DNA of 64,000 bases, taken from assembly GCA_947494675.1 (NCBI GenBank), contig CANLVP010000001.1, forward strand, positions 496,001 through 560,000, given 5' to 3'. The notes under the pieces were generated by a model. That model had not been told where the DNA came from. It searched no databases and worked only from the letters and a program-made list of their open reading frames with translations. Source of the DNA: an uncultured Paracoccaceae bacterium (GTDB taxonomy: Bacteria > Pseudomonadota > Alphaproteobacteria > Rhodobacterales > Rhodobacteraceae). Shown piece by piece: positions 25,507-34,925 of this stretch. The translations under genes and the position numbers were made by a program. How positions within the stretch are numbered: position 1 is the stretch's first letter; each line of letters begins with the position of its first letter.

Positions 25507-26468
25507 TGCGCAACCTGATCACAGATGTGCCCGGACTGCGCGTCGGCAACGCCCATGATGAGACCGTGAAGACCGGCTGCACCGTGCTCACAGCGGACAC
25601 GCCATTCACTTGTGGCGTGCACATCATGGGCGGAGCACCGGGCACCCGCGAAACCGACCTTTTGGCCCCGGACAAGCTGGTGGAACAGGTAGATGCACTT
25701 GTGCTGTCTGGCGGCAGCGGCTTTGGCCTCGACGCGGGCTCTGGCGTGGCAGATGCGCTGCGGGCGGCGGGACGTGGGTTTGCGGTGGGTGACGTGAATG
25801 TCCCCATCGTGCCCGGCGCAATCCTGTTTGACCTCACCAATGGCGGCGACAAGAACTGGTCCACCAATCCCTACCGTGACCTTGGCGCACAGGCCTTTGC
25901 CAGCGCCGCACAGACCTTCGATCTTGGCACGGCGGGTGCAGGCTATGGCGCAAAGACCGCGACACTCAAAGGCGGGCTTGGGTCTGCGTCGGCGATCTTG
26001 CCCGGTGGGGTCATCGTCGGCGCGCTTGTGGCTGTGAACGCCGTGGGGTCCGCCACGGTCGGCGATGGTCCCCACTTTTGGGCGGCCCCATTCGAGGAAG
26101 ACGGCGAGTTTGGCAACCTCGGCCCCTCGCCCACCTACCCCAAAGGCCGCCCCACCACCAAGGGCAGCCCGCGCAACACCACAATCGGCATTGTCGCGAC
26201 CAACGCCAAACTGACCCAAGCGCAATGCACCCGGCTGGCGACAGCCTCCCACGACGGCATCGCGCGGGCCGTGGTTCCTGCCCATACGCCCATCGACGGC
26301 GATCTGATCTTTGCCGCCGCCACCGGCACGACGCCGTGCGATGATCTGCTTTACCTTGGCCATGCCGCCGCGATCTGCATGTCACGCGCCATCGCGCGAG
26401 GTGTCTACCTTGCAAGATCAACGCCGCAGGACGATCCGCCGTGTTATGTCCGGACCCATGGGGCTTAG
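25506..26468 (+). CDS. P1-family peptidase (DmpA-like N-terminal nucleophile aminopeptidase)
   Basis: About 320 residues. It opens with ITDVPGLRVGNAHD and contains GGSGFGLDAGSGVADALR and VGDVNVPIVPGAILFDL, all typical of peptidase family S58/P1. The self-cleavage and catalytic site is Asn224-Thr225 in SPRNTTIGIVATN, where the nucleophile is Thr. Such enzymes act as aminopeptidases or beta-peptidyl amidases after autoproteolysis into two chains. No export signal is seen. The start overlaps the upstream stop by one base; a GTG three bases earlier is possible. Confidence 0.9.
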   Translation: MRNLITDVPGLRVGNAHDETVKTGCTVLTADTPFTCGVHIMGGAPGTRETDLLAPDKLVEQVDALVLSGGSGFGLDAGSGVADALRAAGRGFAVGDVNVPIVPGAILFDLTNGGDKNWSTNPYRDLGAQAFASAAQTFDLGTAGAGYGAKTATLKGGLGSASAILPGGVIVGALVAVNAVGSATVGDGPHFWAAPFEEDGEFGNLGPSPTYPKGRPTTKGSPRNTTIGIVATNAKLTQAQCTRLATASHDGIARAVVPAHTPIDGDLIFAAATGTTPCDDLLYLGHAAAICMSRAIARGVYLARSTPQDDPPCYVRTHGA

Positions 26469-26564
26469 CCGGAAAGCAGCACCCTTAAACCGTTTGCCAT
26501 TAGTGTCCCCGCTCGCATATCAGACAGCCAAGCCATTTTGGCATCTGACAGCAAGAGGTTCACC

Positions 26565-28037
26565 ATGCTCGACCAAGCCACTGATCTGAAATCGCAACTC
26601 TCTCGTCCCGACCTTGTGTGCGACAAGGCCTTTGTCGGGGGCGCTTGGGTGGATGCGGCCTCTGGCAAGACATTTGACGTCACAAACCCCGCCCGCGGCG
26701 ATGTGATCGCAAAGGTCCCTGATCTGTCGCGCGCCGAGATTGCCACGGCCATCGCGGCGGCCGAAGAGGCCCGGCACGCCTGGGCCGCACGCACCGCCAA
26801 AGACCGCGCAAACGTCTTGCGCAAATGGTACGACCTGATGATCGCCAACACCGAAGACCTCGCAATCATCATGACCGCCGAACAGGGTAAACCGCTGGTC
26901 GAAGCCCGTGGCGAGGTTGCCTATGGCGCGTCATTCTTGGAATGGTTCGGTGAAGAGGCAAAGCGCATCTATGGCGAAATTGTCCCCGGCCACCAGCCCG
27001 ACAAGCGCATCAATGTGATCAAGCAGCCCATCGGTGTGGCCGCTGCGATCACACCATGGAATTTCCCCAACGCCATGATCACCCGCAAGGTCGCCCCGGC
27101 CCTTGCCGCGGGCTGCGGATTTGTCGTGCGCCCCGCCTCGCTGACCCCACTGTCGGCGCTGGCTATGGGCAAATTGGCCGAAGAGGCGGGCGTGCCAGCT
27201 GGTGTGATGTCGGTCGTGACCTCCACCGCATCGTCCGAGGTTGGCAAGGAATTTTGCGAAAACCCGATTGTGCGCAAACTGACTTTCACCGGGTCCACCG
27301 AAGTGGGCCGCATCCTGCTGCGTCAAGCAGCGGATCAGGTGATGAAGTGTTCCATGGAACTGGGCGGCAACGCGCCCTTTATCGTCTTTGACGACGCCGA
27401 TCTGGACGAGGCCGTCATCGGGGCCATCGCTTGCAAATTCCGCAACAACGGCCAAACCTGCGTTTGCGCAAACCGCATCTATGTGCAGGCCGGTGTCTAC
27501 GACGCCTTCGCCGAAAAGCTCAAAACCGCGGTTGAGGCGTTGAAGATCGGTGACGGCCTTGTCGCCGGCACTGACCTCGGCCCACTGATTGAACCTGCGG
27601 CACTCGACAAGGTGCGCGAACACCTTGACGACGCGCTGTCGAAAGGCGCGACCGTGTTGACAGGTGGCAACGCGCTGGAGGGGCAGTTCTTTGAGCCCAC
27701 CATCGTGACGGGCGCCACCAAAGACATGCTGGTCAGCACTGATGAGACCTTTGGCCCCTTCGCGCCGCTCTTCAAATTCGAAGACGAAGACGACGTTATT
27801 GCGCAAGCCAATGACACGATCTTTGGCCTCGCATCCTACTTCTACGCCAAGGACATCAGCCGCGTGCACAAGGTCGCAGAGGCCTTGGAGTACGGGATCG
27901 TAGGCGTGAACACGGGCATCATCTCGACCGAGGTGGCCCCCTTTGGCGGCGTCAAGCAATCGGGCCTTGGCCGCGAAGGCAGCCGCCACGGGATCGAAGA
28001 CTACATGGAAATGAAATACATCTGCATGTCTGTCTAA
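26565..28037 (+). CDS. gabD: NAD(P)-dependent succinate-semialdehyde dehydrogenase
   Basis: A 490-residue aldehyde dehydrogenase matching GabD: ITPWNFPNAMITRK, FTGSTEVGR, Glu265 in MELGGNAP, catalytic Cys299 in NNGQTCVCANRI, and the C-terminal EVAPFGGVKQSGLGREGS. It oxidises succinate semialdehyde to succinate in GABA catabolism. Closely related glutarate-semialdehyde dehydrogenases are a possible alternative. The start at 26565 is preceded by AAGAGG; the longer frame from 26538 lacks such a site. No GABA transaminase gene is adjacent. A strong hairpin follows the gene. Confidence 0.9.
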   Translation: MLDQATDLKSQLSRPDLVCDKAFVGGAWVDAASGKTFDVTNPARGDVIAKVPDLSRAEIATAIAAAEEARHAWAARTAKDRANVLRKWYDLMIANTEDLAIIMTAEQGKPLVEARGEVAYGASFLEWFGEEAKRIYGEIVPGHQPDKRINVIKQPIGVAAAITPWNFPNAMITRKVAPALAAGCGFVVRPASLTPLSALAMGKLAEEAGVPAGVMSVVTSTASSEVGKEFCENPIVRKLTFTGSTEVGRILLRQAADQVMKCSMELGGNAPFIVFDDADLDEAVIGAIACKFRNNGQTCVCANRIYVQAGVYDAFAEKLKTAVEALKIGDGLVAGTDLGPLIEPAALDKVREHLDDALSKGATVLTGGNALEGQFFEPTIVTGATKDMLVSTDETFGPFAPLFKFEDEDDVIAQANDTIFGLASYFYAKDISRVHKVAEALEYGIVGVNTGIISTEVAPFGGVKQSGLGREGSRHGIEDYMEMKYICMSV

Positions 28038-28056
28038 ACGGCATCAAAAACGAAGA

Positions 28057-28082
28057 CCCCGGCACTTTTTCAAGTGCCGGGG
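28057..28082. terminator. 11-bp hairpin after gabD
   Basis: CCCCGGCACTT and AAGTGCCGGGG form a perfect 11-bp stem with a TTTC loop, 20 bases past the gabD stop. No U-run follows on the plus strand, while on the minus strand TCTTCGTTTTT does. It is the likely transcription end of gabD. Confidence 0.7.
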
Positions 28083-28232
28083 CTTCACAAATTACTTGCT
28101 ATCAAAACCGTTACCAGTATGCAGGCCACTCACGACCTATTGATACCGTAGCGGCCAAGGCCCCTTGTTTTCAAAGCCGTATTCGCGAAATATGACCTTT
28201 GTTCGCGAATTCTAAGGGATAGCAATTTCACG

Positions 28233-28976
28233 ATGCGCCAAATTTTCGGTGAAGTTCGTTGGGAAGCCAAGGCCGCAGTCTTTCTCGGCCTCGTCGCGAT
28301 TTTTTCAATCGTCGGTCCCTTTGGATCATATGAAACTATGACAATGGCAGAGCGGTTCACCTATTGGACCGTGATCATGATTGGCATTGGTTTCTTTATG
28401 CATATCTTCATGACGATGGCCTTGCGCTCGCCTCACCTTGCGAATTGGCCCGGTGCGGCCAAAATCGCAATTGGATCGCTTGTCGCCGCCATACCTGGTG
28501 CGGCCATCGTCGAATTCGCCAATGAAGTTTTCCGCCCAACGGGCATCCATCTGACCACAATCCTGCGCACATGGATTCAGGTCAGTGTGATCGGCGTGAT
28601 CGTTGGCATTGTGGAATACCTTGATTGGCGCCCACAGAACACGAAACCCAGCCCGGTCCGCACACCGATCCACAAACGGCTGTCGGCAGAGCTGGGGCAA
28701 GACATCATTTCTATGTCGATGCAGGACCACTACGTTGAGATTACGACAACGCAGGGCAAGGACCTGATCCTCATGCGGTTTTCCGATGCCCTGCACGAGG
28801 TTGCAGACCTGCCGGGGTTTCAGCTGCATCGCTCACATTGGGCCGCCACGGCCCATGCGGCGGGTGTGGTCCGCAAGGGCGGGAAATCAAAGCTGCAACT
28901 GTCAGATGGGCGAGAGCTCCCGATCAGTGCGACCTATCTGGAAAACGTGCAGAAAAGCATCTCCGCGCAAAACTGA
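28233..28976 (+). CDS. Membrane-bound LytTR-type DNA-binding regulator
   Basis: 247 residues: four hydrophobic helices (about 12-30, 42-62, 75-95 and 108-128) followed by a LytTR DNA-binding domain (about 150-245, with LHRSHWAATAHAAGVVRKGG and the closing ISATYLENVQ). The protein has no receiver domain, so signal input must come through the membrane part. Such TM-LytTR proteins are frequent in roseobacters and often control a neighbouring gene; here the next gene is a membrane thioredoxin 75 bases downstream. The target is unknown. Confidence 0.85.
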   Translation: MRQIFGEVRWEAKAAVFLGLVAIFSIVGPFGSYETMTMAERFTYWTVIMIGIGFFMHIFMTMALRSPHLANWPGAAKIAIGSLVAAIPGAAIVEFANEVFRPTGIHLTTILRTWIQVSVIGVIVGIVEYLDWRPQNTKPSPVRTPIHKRLSAELGQDIISMSMQDHYVEITTTQGKDLILMRFSDALHEVADLPGFQLHRSHWAATAHAAGVVRKGGKSKLQLSDGRELPISATYLENVQKSISAQN

Positions 28977-29051
28977 TGCACGCATCGCAATGGCGGCTTT
29001 GGATAAAGCAATCGTGAACCACACCACCCTTCGGTTTTGTTAGGACCAGAC

Positions 29052-29546
29052 ATGGCACAGAAAAAATCCGGCAAAGCCCGACAAAAGGCCCGCAAGGGCA
29101 AGGCAACCACCGTTACGGCAAAACCGCTCACCCGGCGCGAAAGCATGGGCCGTCTTGGCGTGTTTGCGGCCATCGGCCTGCTTGTCGCTGGTGGCGTGTG
29201 GTGGAGCGTGTCATCGGTGCGCGCCGATCAATTCGAGCAGGACCTCAGCCGCTTGGGCCAAGGCACCCCGGCCATCGTGCAGGTGCATGATCCCAACTGC
29301 GCCCCCTGCCTAGTGCTGGAACGCGAAACCCGCGCCGCGTTGAAGGGGTTCGATGACGCAGAGCTGACCTACCTTGTGGCCTCGCTCAACACGACGACCG
29401 GGCAGGCCTTTGCAGCGCGCCATGGTGCGGGATACGCCACACTCCTGTTCTTTGACGCTGATGCGCAGCTTACGCGACGGCTGCGAGCCCCTGCAGATCG
29501 CGCCGATCTGACCGTCGCATTTCGCAGTCACATCGGGGCCAACTAA
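29052..29546 (+). CDS. Membrane-anchored thioredoxin-like protein
   Basis: 164 residues: a very basic N-terminal tail (KKSGKARQKARKGK), one membrane helix (about 35-53) and a periplasmic thioredoxin-fold domain with CAPC (Cys83/Cys86) after VQVHDPN. The start at 29052 follows TAGGA; a TTG at 29037 is the alternative. It probably reduces or transfers disulfides in the periplasm. An ECF sigma factor gene begins about 55 bases downstream in the same direction. Confidence 0.75.
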   Translation: MAQKKSGKARQKARKGKATTVTAKPLTRRESMGRLGVFAAIGLLVAGGVWWSVSSVRADQFEQDLSRLGQGTPAIVQVHDPNCAPCLVLERETRAALKGFDDAELTYLVASLNTTTGQAFAARHGAGYATLLFFDADAQLTRRLRAPADRADLTVAFRSHIGAN

Positions 29547-29600
29547 TTTTTTTCACAACCGCGCCAAGGATTGACGGATCACCTGCGTCAAACCACCGTG

Positions 29601-30143
29601 ATGCGTATGACAACCAGTGACGAAGACCTTGCCTTGGCAGCAGCAGGCGGCGACCGCGCCGCCTTTGCCGCATTGCTTGATCGTCACTACGACCGCCTGT
29701 TCGCTTTCTGCTTTCGCCTCACCGGTGCCCGCGCCGAGGCAGAGGATTTGACCCAAGACATCTGCGCTGCCCTACCCGCGAAACTGGCGAGCTACCAACG
29801 CCGTGCCAAGGTGACGACATGGCTCTATAAGGTGGCGGTTAACGCCGCCCACGACCGCCGCCGCAGGCGCGCGACCTATGCCAAGGCAACGACGGGCTGG
29901 GGCGATTGGGAAGTGAACCGCACCGCTGCCAACGCCGACCGGTCCCGCGCGGTGGACTGGCTGACGATGGCGATGAATGAACTGCCCGAAGACCTGCGCG
30001 ACACGCTTGCGCTGGTGCTTGATGATATGACCCATGCGCAGGCTGCCGAAGTGCTGGATGTCTCCGAAGGCACGATCAGCTGGCGCATCTCAGAGGCCAA
30101 GAAACGTCTGCGGGCGATCAAAGAAATGGAGGATGCCGGATGA
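29601..30143 (+). CDS. ECF-type RNA polymerase sigma factor
   Basis: About 180 residues with sigma region 2 ([35 protein letters not shown], [15 protein letters not shown]) and region 4 ([43 protein letters not shown]). An arginine-rich linker follows region 2. The frame opens with TTG at 29571; ATG at 29601 or 29607 gives the usual length. It overlaps the following VWA-protein gene by 4 bases. That gene's N-terminus looks like an anti-sigma domain, so the pair probably forms a regulatory unit. Confidence 0.87.
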   Translation: MRMTTSDEDLALAAAGGDRAAFAALLDRHYDRLFAFCFRLTGARAEAEDLTQDICAALPAKLASYQRRAKVTTWLYKVAVNAAHDRRRRRATYAKATTGWGDWEVNRTAANADRSRAVDWLTMAMNELPEDLRDTLALVLDDMTHAQAAEVLDVSEGTISWRISEAKKRLRAIKEMEDAG

Positions 30144-32155
30144 CCGACGACCTTGACGACCTGCGTGCCCTCATGAACGACGCCACCCCGCGCCCGGACG
30201 CCCAGCGCCGCACTGAAAATCTGATGTTGGCGGCAGAAAATTTCGACGCCCACCAAGGATCGCGCATCGCCCCGCGTCCCACTTCTAGAAATATCTTTTC
30301 AGGAGTGAAAAACATGTTGAACGCAATGACCACCAAAGGCGGATTGACCGCCACCACCGCCCTTGTCGCCGTCGGCTTCCTTTTCGTAACCCCGCAGGGG
30401 CAAGACCTCTGGCAGGGCGCACCTGCGAGCTTGACTGAAGAACGCGTACCGATCGTCGACAAAGCAATCGAAGAAGCACCCGGCAACTTCGCAGAAGACC
30501 TTTTGCGCACGGATCGCGAAGTCGCTTCCGAAGTTGTGGCGGACGAAGCCGATGCAAGTTTGGCCCCAGAGCTGATGGAAGCCCCCGTTGTCGTCGTTGA
30601 CAGCGTTGCCGCTGCACCCGTGCAGCCCCTCACCCAAAGTAGTGATGTCGCGGGACTGTCCGTGTCTGAATCCGTGACACCGCAAGCCCAAACTCGCACC
30701 CGCGCGCAAGGTGGCACCACCCTGACATTTGTTGACCCTGCCGATGCCATCCGCCCAACGGAATCCAACACCGAAGCCTTCCCCGAAGCCGCGCCCAACC
30801 CGCTGAAAATCACAGCCGAAACCCCCGTCTCCACCTTCTCCATCGACGTGGATACGGCCAGCTATTCTGTCGTGCGCTCGTCGCTGATGCGTGGCCAGCT
30901 GCCGCCAAAGGATGCGGTGCGCGTGGAAGAACTCATCAACTACTTCCCCTATGACTACCCCGCCCCCGACGCGGGCGAGGCACCGTTCCGCCCCTCCGTC
31001 AGCACCATGACAACGCCGTGGAACCCGGACACCCAGCTTGTCCATATCGCCCTGCAAGGCCAGATGCCCGCGGTTGAGACGCGCCCACCGCTGAACCTTG
31101 TGTTCCTGATCGATACCTCCGGTTCGATGAATGATCCCGTGAAGCTGCCGCTCTTGCGCCAGTCCTTCATGCTGATGCTCGATCAGCTCCGGCCCGAGGA
31201 TCAGGTGGCCATCGTCAGCTATGCGGGCGCGGCGGGTGAGGTCCTCGCCCCGACCCCGGCCAGCGACCGCACTGCGATCACCAATGCGCTGAATGCGCTT
31301 GGCGCGGGCGGCTCGACCAATGGCGTTGGCGGTCTGGAACAGGCCTATCAAGTGGCGGACGCGATGGCCGAAGATGGTGAGGTGAGCCGCGTGATCCTCG
31401 CCACCGATGGCGACTTCAACGTTGGGATCAGCGACCCAGATGCCCTCAAGGACTTCATCGCCGACAAGCGTGTTACCGGCACCTACCTATCCGTGTTGGG
31501 CTTTGGGCGCGGCAATCTGGATGATGCCACAATGCAGGCGCTGGCCCAGAACGGCAACGGCACGGCGGCCTATATCGACACCCTGTCAGAGGCGCAGAAG
31601 GTGCTGGTCGATCAACTGACCGGATCGCTTTTCACCATCGCCGCAGACGTCAAAATTCAGGTCGAATGGAACCCCGCCCAGATCGCCGAATACCGCCTGA
31701 TCGGCTACGAAACCCGCAGCCTCCGGCGCGAAGACTTCAACAACGACAAAGTCGATGCAGGCGAGTTGGGCGCAGGCCATAGCGTCACTGCCATCTATGA
31801 GGTCACGCCCACGGGTTCGCCCGCCCAACTGTCCGACCCATTGCGCTATGCGGCAGAGGAAACTTCCTCATCCAGCGACGAATGGGGGTTCCTGAAACTG
31901 CGCTACAAGGCACCGGGTGAGGACACGAGCCAATTGCTTACTACACCGATCACGGCGGCCGATGCCGGGTCAGAGGCACATTTCGCCGCTGCCATCGCAG
32001 GCTTTGGGCAATTGCTGCGCGGTGACACCTACCTTGGGGATTGGTCCTATGATGATGCCATCGCACTGGCCAATGGCGCGCGCGGCACCGACCTCTTTGG
32101 CTACCGTACAGAGGCGGTCCAGCTGATGCGGCTCGCCAACAGTCTTTCCCAATAA
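30140..32155 (+). CDS. VWA-domain protein with anti-sigma-like N-terminus (YfbK type)
   Basis: 671 residues. Residues 1-60 are a cytoplasmic helical segment ([18 protein letters not shown]…[10 protein letters not shown]), then one membrane helix (about 66-84), a disordered acidic linker (90-225), a von Willebrand-type N-terminal domain ([15 protein letters not shown]…[14 protein letters not shown]), a VWA domain with MIDAS Asp325 (IDTSGSMND), and a C-terminal DUF3520-like region to 671. The periplasmic VWA part may bind a ligand or partner; the cytoplasmic tail probably holds the sigma factor encoded 4 bases upstream. The anti-sigma role is an inference from position and topology. Confidence 0.87.
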   Translation: MTDDLDDLRALMNDATPRPDAQRRTENLMLAAENFDAHQGSRIAPRPTSRNIFSGVKNMLNAMTTKGGLTATTALVAVGFLFVTPQGQDLWQGAPASLTEERVPIVDKAIEEAPGNFAEDLLRTDREVASEVVADEADASLAPELMEAPVVVVDSVAAAPVQPLTQSSDVAGLSVSESVTPQAQTRTRAQGGTTLTFVDPADAIRPTESNTEAFPEAAPNPLKITAETPVSTFSIDVDTASYSVVRSSLMRGQLPPKDAVRVEELINYFPYDYPAPDAGEAPFRPSVSTMTTPWNPDTQLVHIALQGQMPAVETRPPLNLVFLIDTSGSMNDPVKLPLLRQSFMLMLDQLRPEDQVAIVSYAGAAGEVLAPTPASDRTAITNALNALGAGGSTNGVGGLEQAYQVADAMAEDGEVSRVILATDGDFNVGISDPDALKDFIADKRVTGTYLSVLGFGRGNLDDATMQALAQNGNGTAAYIDTLSEAQKVLVDQLTGSLFTIAADVKIQVEWNPAQIAEYRLIGYETRSLRREDFNNDKVDAGELGAGHSVTAIYEVTPTGSPAQLSDPLRYAAEETSSSSDEWGFLKLRYKAPGEDTSQLLTTPITAADAGSEAHFAAAIAGFGQLLRGDTYLGDWSYDDAIALANGARGTDLFGYRTEAVQLMRLANSLSQ

Positions 32156-32177
32156 GCAACAGACCTACCAGAAGCGC

Positions 32178-32864
32178 TCAACGTTTCTGGTAGGCTTCCG
32201 TCTCATAGAAATCCCGCATGGTCTGACCCTTGACCGGTCGAAACGGCCCAGCGTCCTCCAAACCCATGATCCGGTCCACGCGAAACATCCGAAACCCATC
32301 CCGCAGCTCGCACCAGCAGATCGCGGTCCAGACCTTGCCCCAGAACCAGACACCCAAGGGCCGCACATGGCGCTTGGTCTCATTCCCCGCCTCATCCGCG
32401 TAAGCCATCTCAAGGCGGCGCAGGTTCTCTGACGCCATCTCAATCTGATCAAGATAGTCGCGCCACGCGCCGCCCTGCCAGGGCATACCGACCGCATGCA
32501 CATTGACTTGGCCCGACCGCAAGCGGACCTCTTCCGGCAACACCGTATCAATCTTGATCAGCGCCTCTTCGGCAGCGGCGGCCATCTTGGTGCCGCCCCA
32601 GGTCTGTAAAATGCGCGCGCCCGCAACCAAGGCGACGATCTCTTCCTGGGTGAACATCAGCGGCGGCAGGTCATAGCCATCGCGCATCAGGTAGCCAACA
32701 CCCGCTTCGCCCTCAATCGGGACGCCGCTGCCGATCAAATGCGCAATATCGCGGTAGATCGTGCGCGGCGTCACCTCAAGCTGTTCGGCAAGCTTTGCCG
32801 CCGTGGTGAGCCGACCGCCACGCAGAAATTGCAGGATCTGAAAAAGGCGGTCGGCACGGCGCAT
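32178..32864 (-). CDS. YafY-type HTH/WYL-domain regulator
   Basis: 228 residues with an N-terminal DeoR-like HTH_11 (RADRLFQILQFLRGGRLTTAAKLAEQLEVTPRTIYRDI) and a WYL-type domain (about 135-205) including GKVWTAICWCELRDGFRMFRVDRI. WYL regulators bind small molecules or oligonucleotides. It starts at the last base of the VOC-protein gene stop, so the two are one unit and the regulator may control it. The ligand is unknown. Confidence 0.87.
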   Translation of the reverse strand: MRRADRLFQILQFLRGGRLTTAAKLAEQLEVTPRTIYRDIAHLIGSGVPIEGEAGVGYLMRDGYDLPPLMFTQEEIVALVAGARILQTWGGTKMAAAAEEALIKIDTVLPEEVRLRSGQVNVHAVGMPWQGGAWRDYLDQIEMASENLRRLEMAYADEAGNETKRHVRPLGVWFWGKVWTAICWCELRDGFRMFRVDRIMGLEDAGPFRPVKGQTMRDFYETEAYQKR

Positions 32865-33226
32865 CAGGCAGCCTCAAACAGGCCGATGGAATTGCCATCA
32901 AGGTCCTTGGCATAGACAAAGCGTCCTGCCGGGATCGCGATGGCCGGGCTGACAACCTGCCCACCCGCCTTGGTGCAGCGGTCCATCCCGCTTTCCAAAT
33001 CACCGGGGAGCGCGAGGTGAATCGTATTCCCACCATCCGCAGCCGGTACGCCGGGATAAAGATGCGCGCCTGCGCTGTTCATCAAGCCGCCCAAAACGGC
33101 CATCGGATTAGGGCCGGAATTGTCGATCTCCATCTCATAACCAAAGACTTCGTTGTAGAAGGCAACCGCCTTGTCCATGTCTGTCACCGGGATTTCGCCC
33201 CAAGCCATAATTGTCCGATCCGTCAT
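32864..33226 (-). CDS. VOC-family (glyoxalase-like) protein
   Basis: 120 residues: a single vicinal-oxygen-chelate module beginning MAWGEIPVTDMDKAVAFYNEVFGY and ending FVYAKDLDGNSIGLFEAA, where the Glu near the C-terminus is a candidate metal ligand. It belongs to the PhnB/27-kDa antigen-like single-domain group, acting as a homodimer; the substrate is unknown. It is co-transcribed with the WYL regulator that follows. Confidence 0.82.
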   Translation of the reverse strand: MTDRTIMAWGEIPVTDMDKAVAFYNEVFGYEMEIDNSGPNPMAVLGGLMNSAGAHLYPGVPAADGGNTIHLALPGDLESGMDRCTKAGGQVVSPAIAIPAGRFVYAKDLDGNSIGLFEAA

Positions 33227-33330
33227 GTCATATCTCCTTGTGGTTTGCTTGACATGACCCTTCTGACATACCCCTCCTGACAGCGTTCTGTCAGTAGCTT
33301 TCAGCAGGCCTCAAAAAGTTTCTGACATAC

Positions 33331-33358
33331 GAAAAAGCCCGCATCAAATGATGCGGGC
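33331..33358 (-). terminator. Rho-independent terminator of fabB
   Basis: On the minus strand, GCCCGCATC and GATGCGGGC form a 9-bp stem around ATTT, followed directly by TTTTTC. It lies 29 bases past the fabB stop and fits an intrinsic terminator well. Confidence 0.8.
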
Positions 33359-33386
33359 CTTGTTCTTGGTGACGATGTTGGGAAAC

Positions 33387-34616
33387 TTAGCCGCTGAACT
33401 TGCTCAGCAGCATCGACCCGTTGGTGCCGCCAAAGCCAAAGCTATTGGTCATCACCGTATCAAGGCCCGCATTCTCAACCAGCTCAGTGGCGATCTCAGC
33501 CGGGTTCAACGCGGGATCCAGCGTTTCCACGTTGATTGACGGTGTGATGAAATCCTGATCCAGCATCAACAGGCAATAGACAGCCTCTTGCGCGCCTGTG
33601 GCCCCCTGCGAATGGCCCGTCATCGACTTGGTAGAGCTGACGGGCGGGGTCGATCCCTCGCCAAAGACGCGGCGCACGGCCTCAATCTCTCCGACATCAC
33701 CAACCGGCGTTGAGGTGCCGTGGGCGTTGATATAGCTGACCTTGCGGCCCTCTGGCAGGGTCTTGAGCGCGCCACGCATCGCGCGTTCGCCGCCCTCGCC
33801 TGATGGGGCGACCATGTCAGCACCATCCGATGTGGCCGCAAACCCTGTGACTTCGGCGTAAATCTTGGCCCCACGCGCCTGCGCGCTCTCGAGGCTTTCC
33901 AGCACGACCATCGCGCCACCGCCTGCGATCACGAAACCATCCCGGTCCGCATCAAAAGCACGGCTCGCGCGTTCGGGCGTGTCGTTATACTTGCTGCTCA
34001 TCGCGCCCATGGCGTCAAAAAGGCAGGACAGGGTCCAGTCCAACTCCTCACCGCCGCCCGCAAACATGATGTCTTGTGTGCCCAGCGCGATCTGCTGAGC
34101 GGCCATGCCAATGCAATGCAACGACGTGGAACAGGCCGACGTGATGGAAAAGTTCATGCCCTTGATCTGATAGGACGTGGCAAGGTTCGCGCTAACCGTC
34201 GACGACATTGTCTTGGGCACCGCAAACGGCCCGACACGCTTGGTGGCCCCGCTTTTCAGCACCGTCTGATGTGCGGCCAGCATCGCCGAGGTTGATGGCC
34301 CACCAGAGCCTGCAATCACACCCGTCATCGGGTTGCTGACCTGATCGTCGCCAAGCCCCGCATCGGCAATCGCCTGCCCCATCGCTATATGGGCATAAGC
34401 CGCACCCGGCCCCATGAACCGCAAGGTGCGCTTGTCCACATGTTCGGTAATGTCGATCTTCAGCGTCCCGGCGATCTGACTGCGAAAGCCGTGCTCGGCC
34501 ATCTCGGGCGATGCCTCGATCCCCGATTTGCCCGCCTTAAGCGCAGCTGTAACTTCCTCAGCATTATTCCCGATGGGTGAGACGATGCCCAACCCAGTAA
34601 CCACGACACGACGCAT
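33387..34616 (-). CDS. fabB: Beta-ketoacyl-ACP synthase I
   Basis: A 409-residue thiolase-fold condensing enzyme that elongates acyl-ACP with malonyl-ACP. The Cys-His-His triad is Cys162 (TSACSTSLHC), His299 (NAHGTSTPVGD) and His335 (KSMTGHSQGATG), with Lys330. The segment after the second His, GAQEAVYCLLML, matches FabB rather than FabF, so it probably belongs to unsaturated fatty acid synthesis. The usual partners fabA and fabI are not adjacent. A clear terminator follows. Confidence 0.93.
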   Translation of the reverse strand: MRRVVVTGLGIVSPIGNNAEEVTAALKAGKSGIEASPEMAEHGFRSQIAGTLKIDITEHVDKRTLRFMGPGAAYAHIAMGQAIADAGLGDDQVSNPMTGVIAGSGGPSTSAMLAAHQTVLKSGATKRVGPFAVPKTMSSTVSANLATSYQIKGMNFSITSACSTSLHCIGMAAQQIALGTQDIMFAGGGEELDWTLSCLFDAMGAMSSKYNDTPERASRAFDADRDGFVIAGGGAMVVLESLESAQARGAKIYAEVTGFAATSDGADMVAPSGEGGERAMRGALKTLPEGRKVSYINAHGTSTPVGDVGEIEAVRRVFGEGSTPPVSSTKSMTGHSQGATGAQEAVYCLLMLDQDFITPSINVETLDPALNPAEIATELVENAGLDTVMTNSFGFGGTNGSMLLSKFSG

Positions 34617-34697
34617 GAATAGCCCTTCCCTTAGTCCATACCTGTGTAGGCGACGGCAGATAGGGCGCGCAAGACGGAAAGAACCGGCAGGCCCGCG

Positions 34698-34922
34698 CTA
34701 GTGGAGCGTGACCAGCTGCATCTTATGTTCGGCCGCAAGGTGACTTGCGATCAATGGATTCGCCACGATGGCCACCTGTTCACCCGCGCCATTGTGCACG
34801 GAAAAGACGGTCTCGATTTCGCCTGCTTGCTGACGCACTTCATCGGGCAAATCCGCGGTCGCGACCGGTTTGAGATAGACGATTTTCTGGCTCAGCCCTT
34901 CAAGGTCGATCTTGGTGTGCAT
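34698..34922 (-). CDS. DUF1150 family protein
   Basis: 74 residues with IVYLKPVATADLPDEV and a closing LASHLAAEHKMQLVTLH-like segment, matching the remembered DUF1150 pattern. It starts three bases after the Hsp20 stop, a pairing common in alphaproteobacteria, so it may assist or be co-induced with the small heat-shock protein. The function is unknown. Confidence 0.78.
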   Translation of the reverse strand: MHTKIDLEGLSQKIVYLKPVATADLPDEVRQQAGEIETVFSVHNGAGEQVAIVANPLIASHLAAEHKMQLVTLH

Positions 34923-34925
34923 GAC

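Noticed and set aside
33387-34616. Assignment as FabF (KAS II)
   Set aside because: The segment following the second catalytic His (GAQEAVYCLLML) matches FabB.
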